From the IMG/VR virus record IMGVR_UViG_3300027870_000009, positions 1 to 34,752 of that record: DNA of 34,752 nt; one strand, 5' to 3'. Below the pieces are notes generated by a model. The model ran no database searches, was not told the DNA's origin, and saw only the letters and a program-made list of their open reading frames with translations. The position numbers and the translations under genes are program-made. Numbering within the stretch: the first letter of the stretch is position 1; each line of letters opens with the position of its first letter. The stretch comes from a virus. This document shows positions 1 to 8,230 of the stretch, in pieces.

Positions 1-2
1 TA

Positions 3-107
3 GCTGAATTGGTTTTGGATTACTATCAAGACTGTTTTGTAAATATGACAACATGCCAAAAACTAGAAGTGATGAAAGAGTTGGCGGATAAGGTTTTAAC
101 AAAATAG
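3..107 (+). CDS. C-terminal fragment of a small protein (5' end outside window)
   Basis: An open frame enters from the left edge and encodes 34 residues before TAG at 105-107. It contains LVLDYYQDC and ends ELADKVLTK. No start is visible. Its pattern (LVxDxY, then hydrophilic residues, then a helix) fits the C-terminal half of a small exported phage protein family whose N-terminal half (signal peptide, then IMSNRQ) sits at the right edge of this window (34603-34752). I infer that both are pieces of one gene split by the linearisation point. The frame does not join directly: position 1-3 is TAG in the frame of the right-hand piece, so 1 (or 1+3n) bases would have to be missing at the junction, or the gene is truly frameshifted. 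Function unknown. Confidence 0.55.
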   Translation, partial: AELVLDYYQDCFVNMTTCQKLEVMKELADKVLTK

Positions 108-143
108 AAATAACGCTGACTCACGTTACGAGTCCTATGACAT

Positions 144-262
144 CGGCAATCTAGTTTAAATTATTCTTTGCGTAACTTAATTTTTAAGTAGCTAGATTGT
201 CGAGTGTGATAGTGAACTATGGTCAGCTACAACATCGCAGGGATGACACCGCGACACTATCA
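144..262 (+). other. Two consecutive stem-loops upstream of the terminase genes
   Basis: CGGCAATCTAG (144-154) pairs with CTAGATTGTCG (192-202), giving 11 base pairs including one G-T wobble around an AT-rich loop. TGATAGTG (207-214) pairs exactly with CACTATCA (255-262). No T-run follows either stem, so they are not typical intrinsic terminators. The place, between an upstream gene end and the small terminase gene, is where phages often carry a packaging (cos/pac) site or a late leader RNA. Which of these applies cannot be told from the sequence. A weak promoter-like TTGCGT at 168-173 lies inside the first loop without a good -10. Confidence 0.4.
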
Positions 263-289
263 ACTAAATAAACCAATAAGAGAGATGTG

Positions 290-391
290 ATGAACATTCT
301 AGGTGGTTACGAAATGGGTAATATTATCTCGATCGCTAGCTTGGGCGAACCAACAGAACATTTTAAACCTGAATTAAAGTTTGATAGGTGA
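290..391 (+). CDS. Small hypothetical protein, 33 residues
   Basis: ATG at 290 follows a purine-rich AAGAGAG ribosome-binding stretch and opens a 33-codon frame ending TGA at 389-391. The peptide begins MNILGGYEMGNII and has no signal peptide or membrane segment. It sits just before the terminase genes and would be co-transcribed with them. The good spacing of the ribosome-binding site is the main support. It could equally be a chance frame in a structured leader. Not recognised. Confidence 0.35.
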   Translation: MNILGGYEMGNIISIASLGEPTEHFKPELKFDR

Positions 392-435
392 TATATTAAA
401 CCATGAACAAATTAACGGTTAAGCAAGAGGGTTAA

Positions 436-1092
436 ATGGTTGCACCAAAGAAAGTTGACTATGATCGAATTGAAGCAGGGTGGAGAGCTGGCTTATTAAG
501 CCCACAACAGCTTGCGGAATTGTATACAGCCGAAACAGGGGTAAAGGTTTCGCGTACATCTATCATAAAGTACTTTGAAGGTCTTGGTGTACCTAGAGAT
601 TTGGCGGCAAAGATACGCGCTAAATCCGATGATATGTTACTCAAGTCCAAGGTTGCAGCGGACAAGGTTGCAGATAAGGTTGCAACCAAGGATATAATAC
701 GAGATGCCGCCTCTGAAATCACAGATATAAGATTGCATCAGCGCGGCGATATACTAAGATTTAGAAAGCTATCAATTAAGCTACTCGATGAACTTGAACA
801 TCAAACAGAAAACCAAGACTTATATCAACAAATGGGCGAACTGTTACGCGCTGAAACTGATAGCGGAATAGATAAGCTTAATGACTTATATAATCGAGTT
901 ATCAGCACACCATCACGGATTGACAGTAATAAAAAGCTCGCTGAAACATTACGTCATTTAATTGCATTGGAACGCGAAGCCTACAACATCGACAGCAATA
1001 CACGCGAAGAAAAACCAACTATCGCGACAGAATCTATCTCAAGCGAAGATGCGGCGCGTATTTACATGGATATGATTCACGGTTCTAAATAA
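436..1092 (+). CDS. terS: Terminase small subunit
   Basis: A 218-residue protein that would recognise the packaging site on concatemeric phage DNA and recruit the large subunit. The N-terminal residues, about 7-50, form a helix-turn-helix-like stretch ([13 protein letters not shown], then [14 protein letters not shown]). A helical, charged middle (about 60-150) would be the oligomerisation part, and the tail is acidic. The stop codon overlaps the ATG of the large terminase by one base (TAATG), which fixes the assignment by context. ATG at 436 is used; AAGAGGG at 426-431 is the ribosome-binding site. A 10-codon frame (403-435) lies directly upstream in the same frame and ends in TAA touching the start. 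The gene carries three copies of AAGGTTGCA (649-684). Low-level homology to a named terS family was not recognised, so the call rests on position and the HTH. Confidence 0.8.
   Translation: MVAPKKVDYDRIEAGWRAGLLSPQQLAELYTAETGVKVSRTSIIKYFEGLGVPRDLAAKIRAKSDDMLLKSKVAADKVADKVATKDIIRDAASEITDIRLHQRGDILRFRKLSIKLLDELEHQTENQDLYQQMGELLRAETDSGIDKLNDLYNRVISTPSRIDSNKKLAETLRHLIALEREAYNIDSNTREEKPTIATESISSEDAARIYMDMIHGSK
649..684 (+). repeat. Three direct repeats AAGGTTGCA inside terS
   Basis: AAGGTTGCA occurs at 649-657, 664-672 and 676-684, with start-to-start spacings of 15 and 12 bases, followed by a further CCAAGG. The repeats encode a helical (S)[14 protein letters not shown] segment, so they may just reflect protein repetition. 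In several headful-packaging phages the pac site lies inside the small terminase gene, so an iteron-like binding array here is a reasonable alternative reading. Confidence 0.4.
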
Positions 1093-2684
1093 TGCCTATT
1101 CCATTTGAGTTTGATTTTACTAAACCAGACTATCAAGTGGCTTTTGATTGGCGCGTTAAAACACTTGCAAGAATAAGAAGTGACCCAAAGCTACTACCAG
1201 CATTCAAGCAATTCTATCGTGATAATCCTGCCCAATTCATTATTGATTGGGGTATGACGTTTGACCCTCGAAATCCAGAGATCGGTTTGCCTTCGTCTAT
1301 TCCGTTTCTGTTGTTTCCAAAGCAAGAAGAGTGGGTGACGTGGTTTATTCAAAACTGGAAAGATAGAAAGCCTGGCATCACAGAAAAGACGCGTGATATG
1401 GGCATGTCATGGCTCACGGTGGCTATGGCTTGCACGTTATGCCTGTTTAATGATGGTCTAGTCGTCGGGTTTGGTTCGCGTAAAGAAGAGTATGTTGATA
1501 AAATTGGCGATCCGAAATGCCTATTTGAAAAAGCACGAATGTTCATGCAGTCATTGCCTGAAGAGTTTCGCGGCGGGTTTGAACGAACAAAACACGCGCC
1601 ACACATGCGGCTATTGTTTCCAGAATCAGGAAGTACGATAGCTGGTGAATCGGGCGATGGGATTGGTCGTGGTGCGCGTACATCGTTTTATATCGTGGAT
1701 GAATCAGCGTTTTTAGAACGACCGCAACTTGTAGACGCGGCATTATCTGCAACGACGAACTGTAGGCAAGACATATCAACACCTAACGGCATGGGTAATT
1801 CATTCGCACAGCGTAGGCATAGCGGCAAGGTTCGGATATTTACTTTTCATTGGCGTGATGATCCGCGTAAAAATATTGATTGGTACAATAAGCAAGTGGC
1901 AGAGCTTGATCCTGTTACAGTGGCACAAGAGATCGATATTAATTACAGCGCGTCAGTTGAAGGCGTGTTGATACCGTCTGAATGGGTGCAGTCTGCTATT
2001 GATGCTCATATCGTGTTAGGTATTGAGCCAAGCGGCGTTAGGTATGGCGCGATGGATGTTGCGGACGAGGGTGCGGACAAAAACGCCTTTGCATCACGTT
2101 TCGGCATTAAGCTGGATTATCTTATAGAGTGGTCGGGGAAAGGTAGCGACATATTCGACAGCGTAGAGAAATCATTCACAATATGCGACGAATTGGACTT
2201 GAATCTATTCAGCTATGATTCGGATGGTCTTGGTTCAGGTGTGCGCGGCGACTCAAGAGTAATCAATGAGCGGCGTGTCGGGCAAGGTCGAGCTAAGGTT
2301 AATACAGAGCCATTTAGGGGATCAGCGGCGGTAGTTAAGCCTGATTCTGAAATGATCCCTAAACGAAAAAACAAAGACTTTTTCTACAACTTGAAAGCTC
2401 AAGCTTGGTGGTCATTGCGGATCAGGTTTCAAAATACACATCGTGCAGTTGAAGCAAAGAAAAATGGACAATTGATTGATGTTGACTTTGATGATATTGT
2501 GTCGTTGTCATCGGAATTACCGATGAGAAATAAATTAATCATGGAATTATCGCAACCGACCTACTCGATCAAAGGTGGCAAGGTTTTAGTTGATAAAGCA
2601 CCAGATGGCACGAAATCGCCAAACTTAGCTGACAGCGTGATGATCGTATACTTTTCAGAGCGCAAACGTTCCTTTTTTGGATAA
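1092..2684 (+). CDS. terL: Terminase large subunit (ATPase and nuclease)
   Basis: At 530 residues it has the usual length for a large terminase, the motor that pumps DNA into the prohead and cuts it. The ATPase half has an atypical Walker [12 protein letters not shown] (97-107; the form with R and G before SW is common in terminases). A Walker B with catalytic glutamate follows, YIVDES (200-205), and then the coupling region [20 protein letters not shown]. The nuclease half opens with [16 protein letters not shown] (about 317-332), carrying the first metal-binding Asp, followed by [12 protein letters not shown]. The start codon overlaps the terS stop by one base, so translation is coupled. 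The portal follows 6 bases downstream, the standard packaging order. Confidence 0.95.
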   Translation: MPIPFEFDFTKPDYQVAFDWRVKTLARIRSDPKLLPAFKQFYRDNPAQFIIDWGMTFDPRNPEIGLPSSIPFLLFPKQEEWVTWFIQNWKDRKPGITEKTRDMGMSWLTVAMACTLCLFNDGLVVGFGSRKEEYVDKIGDPKCLFEKARMFMQSLPEEFRGGFERTKHAPHMRLLFPESGSTIAGESGDGIGRGARTSFYIVDESAFLERPQLVDAALSATTNCRQDISTPNGMGNSFAQRRHSGKVRIFTFHWRDDPRKNIDWYNKQVAELDPVTVAQEIDINYSASVEGVLIPSEWVQSAIDAHIVLGIEPSGVRYGAMDVADEGADKNAFASRFGIKLDYLIEWSGKGSDIFDSVEKSFTICDELDLNLFSYDSDGLGSGVRGDSRVINERRVGQGRAKVNTEPFRGSAAVVKPDSEMIPKRKNKDFFYNLKAQAWWSLRIRFQNTHRAVEAKKNGQLIDVDFDDIVSLSSELPMRNKLIMELSQPTYSIKGGKVLVDKAPDGTKSPNLADSVMIVYFSERKRSFFG

Positions 2685-2690
2685 TCTATT

Positions 2691-4160
2691 ATGTTTTGGA
2701 AAAAAAAACCTGAAATTGTTAAGCAAGAGCCTAAAAAGATCAGGTCTTTTTTCAGCACTGATATTCGAGCGCGTGATGTTGATTCGTTCAAATTAGACGA
2801 TATGCTGAATAATCTAGTAGTCGCACAACCAGCTTACGGCACATCGGCGCAAGATGATTCAAGTGATGGTTTCCCATTATTCAAACAGTTCGCATCACAA
2901 CCAGGCAACATGTCCGAAGTTCTTATGCTTTGGTATTCGTCACAATCATTCATCGGTCATCAAATAGCTGGCATATTGGCGCAACATTGGCTTATTCAAA
3001 AAGCATGCGCCATGCCTGCACAAGATGCGATCCGCAAGGGTTTCAATTGCGTGTCTGTTGAAGGTGATGATTTAGAAGATAACGTTTCAAAGATGATCAA
3101 GAAATACGACCGAACAATGAATCTCATGAGTAATCTAAGAGAGTTCATTACGTTTGGGCGCGTGTTTGGTATTCGGATCATGATGTTCAAGGTTGACTCT
3201 ACCGATCCAGATTATTACGAAAACCCGTTCAATATTGACGGCGTGACGAAGGGCAGCTACAAAGGCATGGTTCAGCTTGACCCATACTGGACAGCACCCC
3301 TACTCGATCAAGCTGGATCTTCTAAACCTGACTCGATGCACTTCTATGAGCCAACATGGTGGATGATTAATGGTAAAAAGGTACATCGTTCACATCTTGT
3401 TATATTTCGTCATTCTGAAACTGTGGATATCTTAAAACCACAATATATGTATGGCGGCGTACCATTACCGCAACAGATCATGGAACGTGTCTACGCAGCG
3501 GAACGAACGGCTAATGAAGCCCCACAACTCGCACAGACAAAGCGCACGAACGTATGGTTGACTGATACAGAGGCAGTCTTTGCGAATGCTGATAAGGCAG
3601 TGGAACGATTAAATGAGTGGGCTTATTTCCGTGACAATTACGGCATTAAATTAGGATCAAAAGAGGCGGATGAGTTTCAGCAGTTCGATACATCCCTAGC
3701 CGACCTAGACGCGGTCATCATGACGCAGTATCAGCTTGTCGCAGCCGTGGCAAACGTACCAGCGACCAAGCTACTCGGCACATCCCCTAAAGGTTTTGGC
3801 GCATCAGGCGAGTACGAAGAATCAAGCTATCATGAAACGCTAGAGTCAATCCAGACGCACGACCTAACACCAGTCATCGAACGTCATCACGCTTTAATCA
3901 TTCGATCATTTACCAATGAGAAAGAACTGCAAACGACTGTTTCATGGAATCCGTTAGATACTCCGACCGCTAAAGAATTGGCAGATACGAATCTTGTCAA
4001 AGCTCAAACAGGCGCGGCACTGGTTCAGAGTGGGGCTATTTCAAGCGAGGACGAACGTAAGCGCGTGGCATTGGATAAGTTCAGCGGTTATCACGAACTT
4101 GGTTTAGGTGATGAAGATTTGCCAGATTTGGATGATGACGATGAAAGCGAATCTGAATGA
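2691..4160 (+). CDS. Portal protein, DUF1073 family
   Basis: A 489-residue protein that would form the dodecameric ring at the capsid vertex through which DNA enters and leaves. Family signatures visible: WYSSQSFIGHQIAGILAQHW followed by a PAQDAIRKG segment in the N-terminal third, and PATKLLGTSPKGFGASGEY with YHETLESIQ in the C-terminal half. Both are typical of DUF1073 myophage portals. The C-terminus is strongly acidic (PDLDDDDESESE). It is preceded by the large terminase and followed by, and overlaps, the minor head protein. ATG at 2691 is the first in frame; only a weak ribosome-binding site is seen, so coupling to terL is likely. Confidence 0.93.
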   Translation: MFWKKKPEIVKQEPKKIRSFFSTDIRARDVDSFKLDDMLNNLVVAQPAYGTSAQDDSSDGFPLFKQFASQPGNMSEVLMLWYSSQSFIGHQIAGILAQHWLIQKACAMPAQDAIRKGFNCVSVEGDDLEDNVSKMIKKYDRTMNLMSNLREFITFGRVFGIRIMMFKVDSTDPDYYENPFNIDGVTKGSYKGMVQLDPYWTAPLLDQAGSSKPDSMHFYEPTWWMINGKKVHRSHLVIFRHSETVDILKPQYMYGGVPLPQQIMERVYAAERTANEAPQLAQTKRTNVWLTDTEAVFANADKAVERLNEWAYFRDNYGIKLGSKEADEFQQFDTSLADLDAVIMTQYQLVAAVANVPATKLLGTSPKGFGASGEYEESSYHETLESIQTHDLTPVIERHHALIIRSFTNEKELQTTVSWNPLDTPTAKELADTNLVKAQTGAALVQSGAISSEDERKRVALDKFSGYHELGLGDEDLPDLDDDDESESE

Positions 4161-4968
4161 TCCAAAAAAGCTAGTCGGCAAAACATTAACACCTAACGCT
4201 GGCATCGCACTCGATTACGAGAAATCTATCGTAAACTTGATTGCGGCAATGGCTCGTGATATAAAGCGAGAGTTAGTTATAAGTTTTACTGATATAGAGA
4301 TCGAAGATTCGCCAGAACATGCGATGGATGGATTGAGCATCACGCCACAAGTCAGAATTAAGCTCAATGCTTTACTTGATAAGTGGACAGTAAAGTTTAA
4401 TGATTTATCGAAACGCGCAACTAAGCGCATGATGTGGCGAACAGAGAGAAACGCGGATATTACTCTAGGGATGTCGCTCAAAGAGATTAGCAAAGATTTA
4501 GAGATTGACGTAAGCAAGCCAAGTCCACGGCTTAAAACGGTGATCCAAGCAAGTACAGAGGAGGCGGCTAATTTAATCAAGCTCATTCCTCAAAAGTATT
4601 TAGCGGACGTGCAAGGTCAAGTAATGCGCTCAATAACATCGGGCAACGGCTTACAAGATTTAGTGCCATATCTTACAAAGCAGTACAAAGGTAATGTGAA
4701 TCATGCAAGACTTGTCGCAAGAGATCAGACAAGAAAGGCATACAACAATATTCAAGCGGCAAAGCTACAGGATTTAGGCGCAGAGAGTTTTATATGGGTA
4801 CATCACGCTTCAAAGCATCCACGGAAATTACATGAAGATTTAGATGGTCATGAATTCAGGTATGATGATTTGCCTATTACGAATGAAAGAACAGGCGATA
4901 GAAATATCCCTGGAGTTGAAATAAATTGCAGGTGTACACAAAAGCCCGTATTTAATTGGATGAAATGA
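4141..4968 (+). CDS. Minor head / head morphogenesis protein (SPP1 gp7 / Mu gpF type)
   Basis: The family sits near the portal and is needed for proper head assembly and, in some phages, DNA ejection. The C-terminal 100 residues carry the family pattern: LVARDQTRKAYNNIQ, then W(V)HHASKHPRKLHEDLDG, a conserved Asn/Arg segment, and INCRCTQKP at the end. I chose ATG 4141 (275 residues, MKANLNDPKKL), which overlaps the portal stop by 20 bases. In-frame starts at 4108 (GTG), 4111, 4132 and 4135 are possible but lengthen the overlap and add a Met-rich, unconserved-looking leader. Translation is probably coupled to the portal gene. Confidence 0.9.
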   Translation: MKANLNDPKKLVGKTLTPNAGIALDYEKSIVNLIAAMARDIKRELVISFTDIEIEDSPEHAMDGLSITPQVRIKLNALLDKWTVKFNDLSKRATKRMMWRTERNADITLGMSLKEISKDLEIDVSKPSPRLKTVIQASTEEAANLIKLIPQKYLADVQGQVMRSITSGNGLQDLVPYLTKQYKGNVNHARLVARDQTRKAYNNIQAAKLQDLGAESFIWVHHASKHPRKLHEDLDGHEFRYDDLPITNERTGDRNIPGVEINCRCTQKPVFNWMK

Positions 4969-4969
4969 T

Positions 4970-6544
4970 ATGCCGTTAGAATCTGGCAGTTCCAAAGAGG
5001 TTATTTCTAGTAATATCGCAGAACTCGTAAAGAGCGGACACTCTACGGCTCAAGCAAGTGCAATCGCATATTCAAATGCAAGAAAATCACACGGTATCGA
5101 CAGTCAAGACGAGCTACAGAATCAATCCGCTCCTGTTTTTGGTCAGGTATCATTTATCGCTTTTTCCGATCAAGATAAACTTTTATTCCTAAAGCGCAAC
5201 GATGGCTCATGGGGTTTTGCAGGCGGTCATGTTGAAATTGGCGAAACACCAATGCAGGGCGCAATCCGTGAATCAATCGAAGAAATCCAACACGCGCCAC
5301 AATCGGGATTAAAACTCATTCACAGCGATGCTCGTTGCAGTCTGTACCATTGCGACGATGGCGAGTTTATTCCTGTTCTAAACGATGAGCATAGCGGCTA
5401 TGTGTGGGCAACGATGGAAGACTGCCCTACTCCTTTGTTCCCGACTGCCGAGGCTATGGATAAGCGCGAATACGACACGAACGGCTGGTTTGAGGTAAAG
5501 AGTAATCCTTTATCTAAAGTCGGCGTATATCCGTATTCTGAGCGTTCTGTTGGCATTAGTGACAGCACAGACAAGTTCGTGAATGTATTGCGTCCAGAAG
5601 ATGAGCTATCAAGCAAACAATGTATTGATTCGTTCAAGCTCCTACCGTGGATTGACGATCATAAAATGCTGGGTAGCGAAGAACTCGGCATGACACCTGC
5701 GGAACAAAAAGGCATCCAGGGTGTGATCGGTCAAGACGTTTACTACAAAGACGGCACACTCTACGGGAACATTAAGATATTTAGCGAAGCAATGGCAACG
5801 TCCATTGAACACGGTAAAAAAGAATTGTCAGTCGGCTATCGTTGTCGTTATGAGAAATCGTCGGGTAAATTCGACGGTCAATCATATGACTTCGTGATGC
5901 GTGACATACGCGGCAACCATCTTGCACTTGTGGGGGATGGTCGAATGGGAGCTGAGGTTGCTGTTCTTGACCACTCCGAAATTAACCAAAAGGAAACTGT
6001 TATGTCTGAAAAAGACGATGTTAAAAAAGTGGAAGATGAAGTCGAAAGCGAAATGACTTTATCCGAAGCTACGGCGGCATTAGAGAAAATTATGCCTGTT
6101 GTTACTAAACTGCAAGCGTTGATTGCTGGTCAATCTACCGAAGAGCCCGATGTTGTTACAGACGGCGACGAAGAGAAAGAAGACGGCGATACAGCAAAAG
6201 ATGAAGATGAAAAAGACGACAAAGACGACAAGAAAGAAGCAATGGATATGAATGAAGTCATTGCTCAAGTTCGTGCTTCTTTGGTTGCTGAATCTTCAAC
6301 TAAAGCGAAACTCCATGCACAACTTGCGCCACACATTGGCACGTTTGACCATTCAGAAATGAGCGTTGGTCAAATGGCGCAATACGGCTGCAAACAATTA
6401 GGCATCGAAGCTCCAAAGAGCGGCGGTGTTAGTTTTCTTCAAGCCTTCTTACTGGGTAAAGGCGCACCGTCTGTTGCAATGGACGCTGCACCAACTCGCA
6501 AAGCTGGCAACTTCCTAGACCGTCATATTCAAGGGGCTAAATAA
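4970..6544 (+). CDS. Nudix domain + DUF2213 prohead protease + scaffold polyprotein
   Basis: A 524-residue multidomain protein. Residues 1-42 are a short helical motif starting MPLESGSSKEVI, seen at the front of other phage head proteins. Residues about 55-160 are a Nudix hydrolase with an intact box from G86: GHVEIGETPMQ, then REsIEEI with the catalytic glutamates. Residues about 170-340 match DUF2213, the phage capsid maturation protease (KVGVYPYSERSVG at the front; ELSVGYRCRYE and NHLALVGDGRMGAEV, with the likely catalytic His327, at the back). Residues 345-524 are acidic, Lys/Glu/Asp-rich and helical, as expected of an internal scaffold. ATG at 6002 (residue 345) has its own ribosome-binding site. 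Followed by cement and capsid genes. What the Nudix part does (house-cleaning of nucleotides, ADP-ribose or cap-like substrates) cannot be told. Confidence 0.88.
   Translation: MPLESGSSKEVISSNIAELVKSGHSTAQASAIAYSNARKSHGIDSQDELQNQSAPVFGQVSFIAFSDQDKLLFLKRNDGSWGFAGGHVEIGETPMQGAIRESIEEIQHAPQSGLKLIHSDARCSLYHCDDGEFIPVLNDEHSGYVWATMEDCPTPLFPTAEAMDKREYDTNGWFEVKSNPLSKVGVYPYSERSVGISDSTDKFVNVLRPEDELSSKQCIDSFKLLPWIDDHKMLGSEELGMTPAEQKGIQGVIGQDVYYKDGTLYGNIKIFSEAMATSIEHGKKELSVGYRCRYEKSSGKFDGQSYDFVMRDIRGNHLALVGDGRMGAEVAVLDHSEINQKETVMSEKDDVKKVEDEVESEMTLSEATAALEKIMPVVTKLQALIAGQSTEEPDVVTDGDEEKEDGDTAKDEDEKDDKDDKKEAMDMNEVIAQVRASLVAESSTKAKLHAQLAPHIGTFDHSEMSVGQMAQYGCKQLGIEAPKSGGVSFLQAFLLGKGAPSVAMDAAPTRKAGNFLDRHIQGAK
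6002..6544 (+). CDS. Probable nested scaffold protein (internal in-frame start)
   Basis: ATG at 6002 is in frame with the protease gene and is preceded by AAAAGGA (about 5988-5994) at a spacing of 7 bases, a better ribosome-binding site than that of the full gene. Translation from here gives 180 residues, MSEKDDVKKVEDEVES and onward, lacking the Nudix and protease domains. It holds an acidic run at about 50-75 and a helical C-terminus. The arrangement mirrors lambda C/Nu3, where the scaffold is made from an internal start of the protease gene. Initiation at this codon is inferred from the sequence only. Confidence 0.6.
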   Translation: MSEKDDVKKVEDEVESEMTLSEATAALEKIMPVVTKLQALIAGQSTEEPDVVTDGDEEKEDGDTAKDEDEKDDKDDKKEAMDMNEVIAQVRASLVAESSTKAKLHAQLAPHIGTFDHSEMSVGQMAQYGCKQLGIEAPKSGGVSFLQAFLLGKGAPSVAMDAAPTRKAGNFLDRHIQGAK

Positions 6545-7047
6545 TGACTACTGGAGCATTTCAAAGCGCGGTCAATGTCACATTAGGCTTCGGCGTAATC
6601 GGTGAATTGATTGTTGATGGCCCACAACGTGCCGAACCGTTAATTCTCGATTCAACAGGCGGCACGATTGGTAACTTCTTCACGAAATCCAATTCAACAG
6701 GCGTGGCTACTCAAGGCGGTACGATTGGTGCGGGTATCGTATTAGCTGGTTTCTTGGTCAATCCTAAAGAGTTCGCTTCATTTGGTGGCACATCACCACT
6801 CGATCCGACTTTGACACTCGCTGGCAATAAGCAAGGCGTGTTTCTCACAATGGGTACAGTTGTTGTTTCTGTCACTGGCGCGGCTAACATTGGCGACTTG
6901 GTTCAATACAACACGACTACAGGTGCATTGTCATGTGTTGCACCAGGTGCATCGGCTACAGGTGGTAACGCACTGATTCCGAATTGCGTTGTATATCGCT
7001 ATCCAACTTCTGCGACTGGCTTGATTGCCGTCCGCATTACAAACTAA
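6544..7047 (+). CDS. Structural cement / head decoration protein
   Basis: A 167-residue, Gly/Thr/Val-rich beta protein lying between the protease/scaffold gene and the major capsid gene. That is the usual place of the cement (gp24-like, DUF2190-like) protein that decorates and stabilises the expanded capsid. Visible traits are a repetitive pattern of short beta stretches (TLGFGVIGELIVDGPQ, then GAGIVLAGFLVNPKEF) and a C-terminal AVRITN strand. It has no cysteine-rich or catalytic motif. The ATG overlaps the preceding stop by one base (TAATG), so it should be made in step with the upstream gene. Family assignment by pattern and position. Confidence 0.75.
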   Translation: MTTGAFQSAVNVTLGFGVIGELIVDGPQRAEPLILDSTGGTIGNFFTKSNSTGVATQGGTIGAGIVLAGFLVNPKEFASFGGTSPLDPTLTLAGNKQGVFLTMGTVVVSVTGAANIGDLVQYNTTTGALSCVAPGASATGGNALIPNCVVYRYPTSATGLIAVRITN

Positions 7048-7060
7048 GGGGGCATGAATA

Positions 7061-8170
7061 ATGCGTAAATCAGTTGAACATAGCCATTTTTCTGCTCGTG
7101 ATGTCCGTTCTATTGTGATGACTGCAGAAGATGCGCGTGAATATTCTCTATTGAGTGATGTAGGTATTAACTTGCCTTCACCACTTGTTAAAGCAATGGC
7201 AAACTGGGCGATGGATGACCAACAAGGCGGCATTACTGTTGGCTCAATCAATACACCTGTTCAGTTCTTGCAGAATTGGTTGCCAGGCTTCGTTAAAGTC
7301 ATTACCGCTGCACGTAAGATTGACGACTTGATCGGTATCACAACTTTGGGTTCATGGGAAGATGAAGAAGTCGTTCAGGGTGTGTTAGAGCCAATCGGCA
7401 ATGCAGTACCTTACGCGGATTACTCAAACGTACCACTATCAAGCTGGAATGCGAACTTTGTTCGTCGTACTGTTGTGCGTTTCGAGAAAGGCTTGAAGGT
7501 TGGCAATCTTGAGGCTGCACGCGCTGGACGTATTCGCATTGATACCGCAAGTGAAAAACGTGCGTCTGCTGCAATGTCACTTGAAATTCAACGTAACTTG
7601 GTTGGTTTCAATGGCTACAACGGCGGCAACAACTTGACTTATGGTTTCTTGAATGATCCTGCATTGTCAGCTTACACCACTGTTGCTACTGGTGTTGGCG
7701 GTCTATTGTGGTCACAAAAAACCTTCTTAGAAATCACTGCGGATATTCGTGCGGCGGCTGCTAAGTTGCAAACACAGTCTCAAGATACGATCAATCCAGA
7801 AGATATTGAAATCACATTGGCAGTTCCAACGAACAGCTATCAATATCTGTCTGTAACGTCTATCGGTACGGCTGGCGCGGGTTTCAGTGTTCGCATGTGG
7901 CTTACACAGACCTATCCTAAAATGCGCGTTGTATCAGCTCCACAGCTTAACCTTGCCAACGGTGGCGCAAACGTGTTTTACATGTATGCGGAACATGTTG
8001 ACGACGGTGCAAGCGATGACTCACGAACATGGGTACAAGTTGTACCTGCTAAGTTCCAAGCACTTGGCGTAGAGAAACAAGCTAAAGCGTATGTTGAGGA
8101 TTACACAAACGCGACCGCTGGTGTCATGTTGAAACGTCCATACGCTGTGGTACGTTTTAGCGGTATCTAA
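7061..8170 (+). CDS. Major capsid protein, DUF2184 family
   Basis: A 369-residue protein with the DUF2184 pattern of myophage major capsid proteins: FLQNWLPGFVKVITAARKID near residues 69-88, then GSWEDEEVVQGVLEPIGNA with a following Y(A)DYSN, and a Val/Phe-rich C-terminal part ending KRPYAVVRFSGI. It would form the HK97-fold hexamers and pentamers of the head. A strong ribosome-binding site (AAGGGGGC) precedes ATG 7061. A hairpin without a T-run follows the gene (8178-8205), which may protect the abundant capsid mRNA or lower downstream expression. Upstream neighbours are the cement and protease/scaffold genes. Confidence 0.92.
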   Translation: MRKSVEHSHFSARDVRSIVMTAEDAREYSLLSDVGINLPSPLVKAMANWAMDDQQGGITVGSINTPVQFLQNWLPGFVKVITAARKIDDLIGITTLGSWEDEEVVQGVLEPIGNAVPYADYSNVPLSSWNANFVRRTVVRFEKGLKVGNLEAARAGRIRIDTASEKRASAAMSLEIQRNLVGFNGYNGGNNLTYGFLNDPALSAYTTVATGVGGLLWSQKTFLEITADIRAAAAKLQTQSQDTINPEDIEITLAVPTNSYQYLSVTSIGTAGAGFSVRMWLTQTYPKMRVVSAPQLNLANGGANVFYMYAEHVDDGASDDSRTWVQVVPAKFQALGVEKQAKAYVEDYTNATAGVMLKRPYAVVRFSGI

Positions 8171-8177
8171 GGCTTAA

Positions 8178-8205
8178 ATGACCGCTGGCACATGTCGGCG
8201 GTCAT
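8178..8205 (+). promoter_or_regulatory. Intercistronic hairpin after the capsid gene
   Basis: ATGACCGC (8178-8185) and GCGGTCAT (8198-8205) are exact inverted repeats around a 12-base loop, 8 bases after the capsid stop. No run of T follows, so a full intrinsic terminator is unlikely. An mRNA 3'-end stabiliser or partial attenuator fits the need for high capsid expression. Confidence 0.5.
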
Positions 8206-8230
8206 CCACTTATCACATGAGAGAGGCGTC

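Noticed and set aside
108-262. tRNA or intrinsic terminator in the upstream structured region
   Set aside because: No cloverleaf with T-loop and anticodon arms could be drawn, and neither stem is followed by a T-run.
6080-6268. Phe/Val-rich minus-strand frame resembling a membrane protein
   Set aside because: It is the antisense of the Asp/Glu/Lys scaffold linker, which gives Val/Phe codons by complementarity.
8192-8230. Extended N-terminus of the gene after the capsid gene
   Set aside because: The upstream ATG lies in a hairpin loop with no ribosome-binding site, while ATG 8231 has GAGAGG in place.
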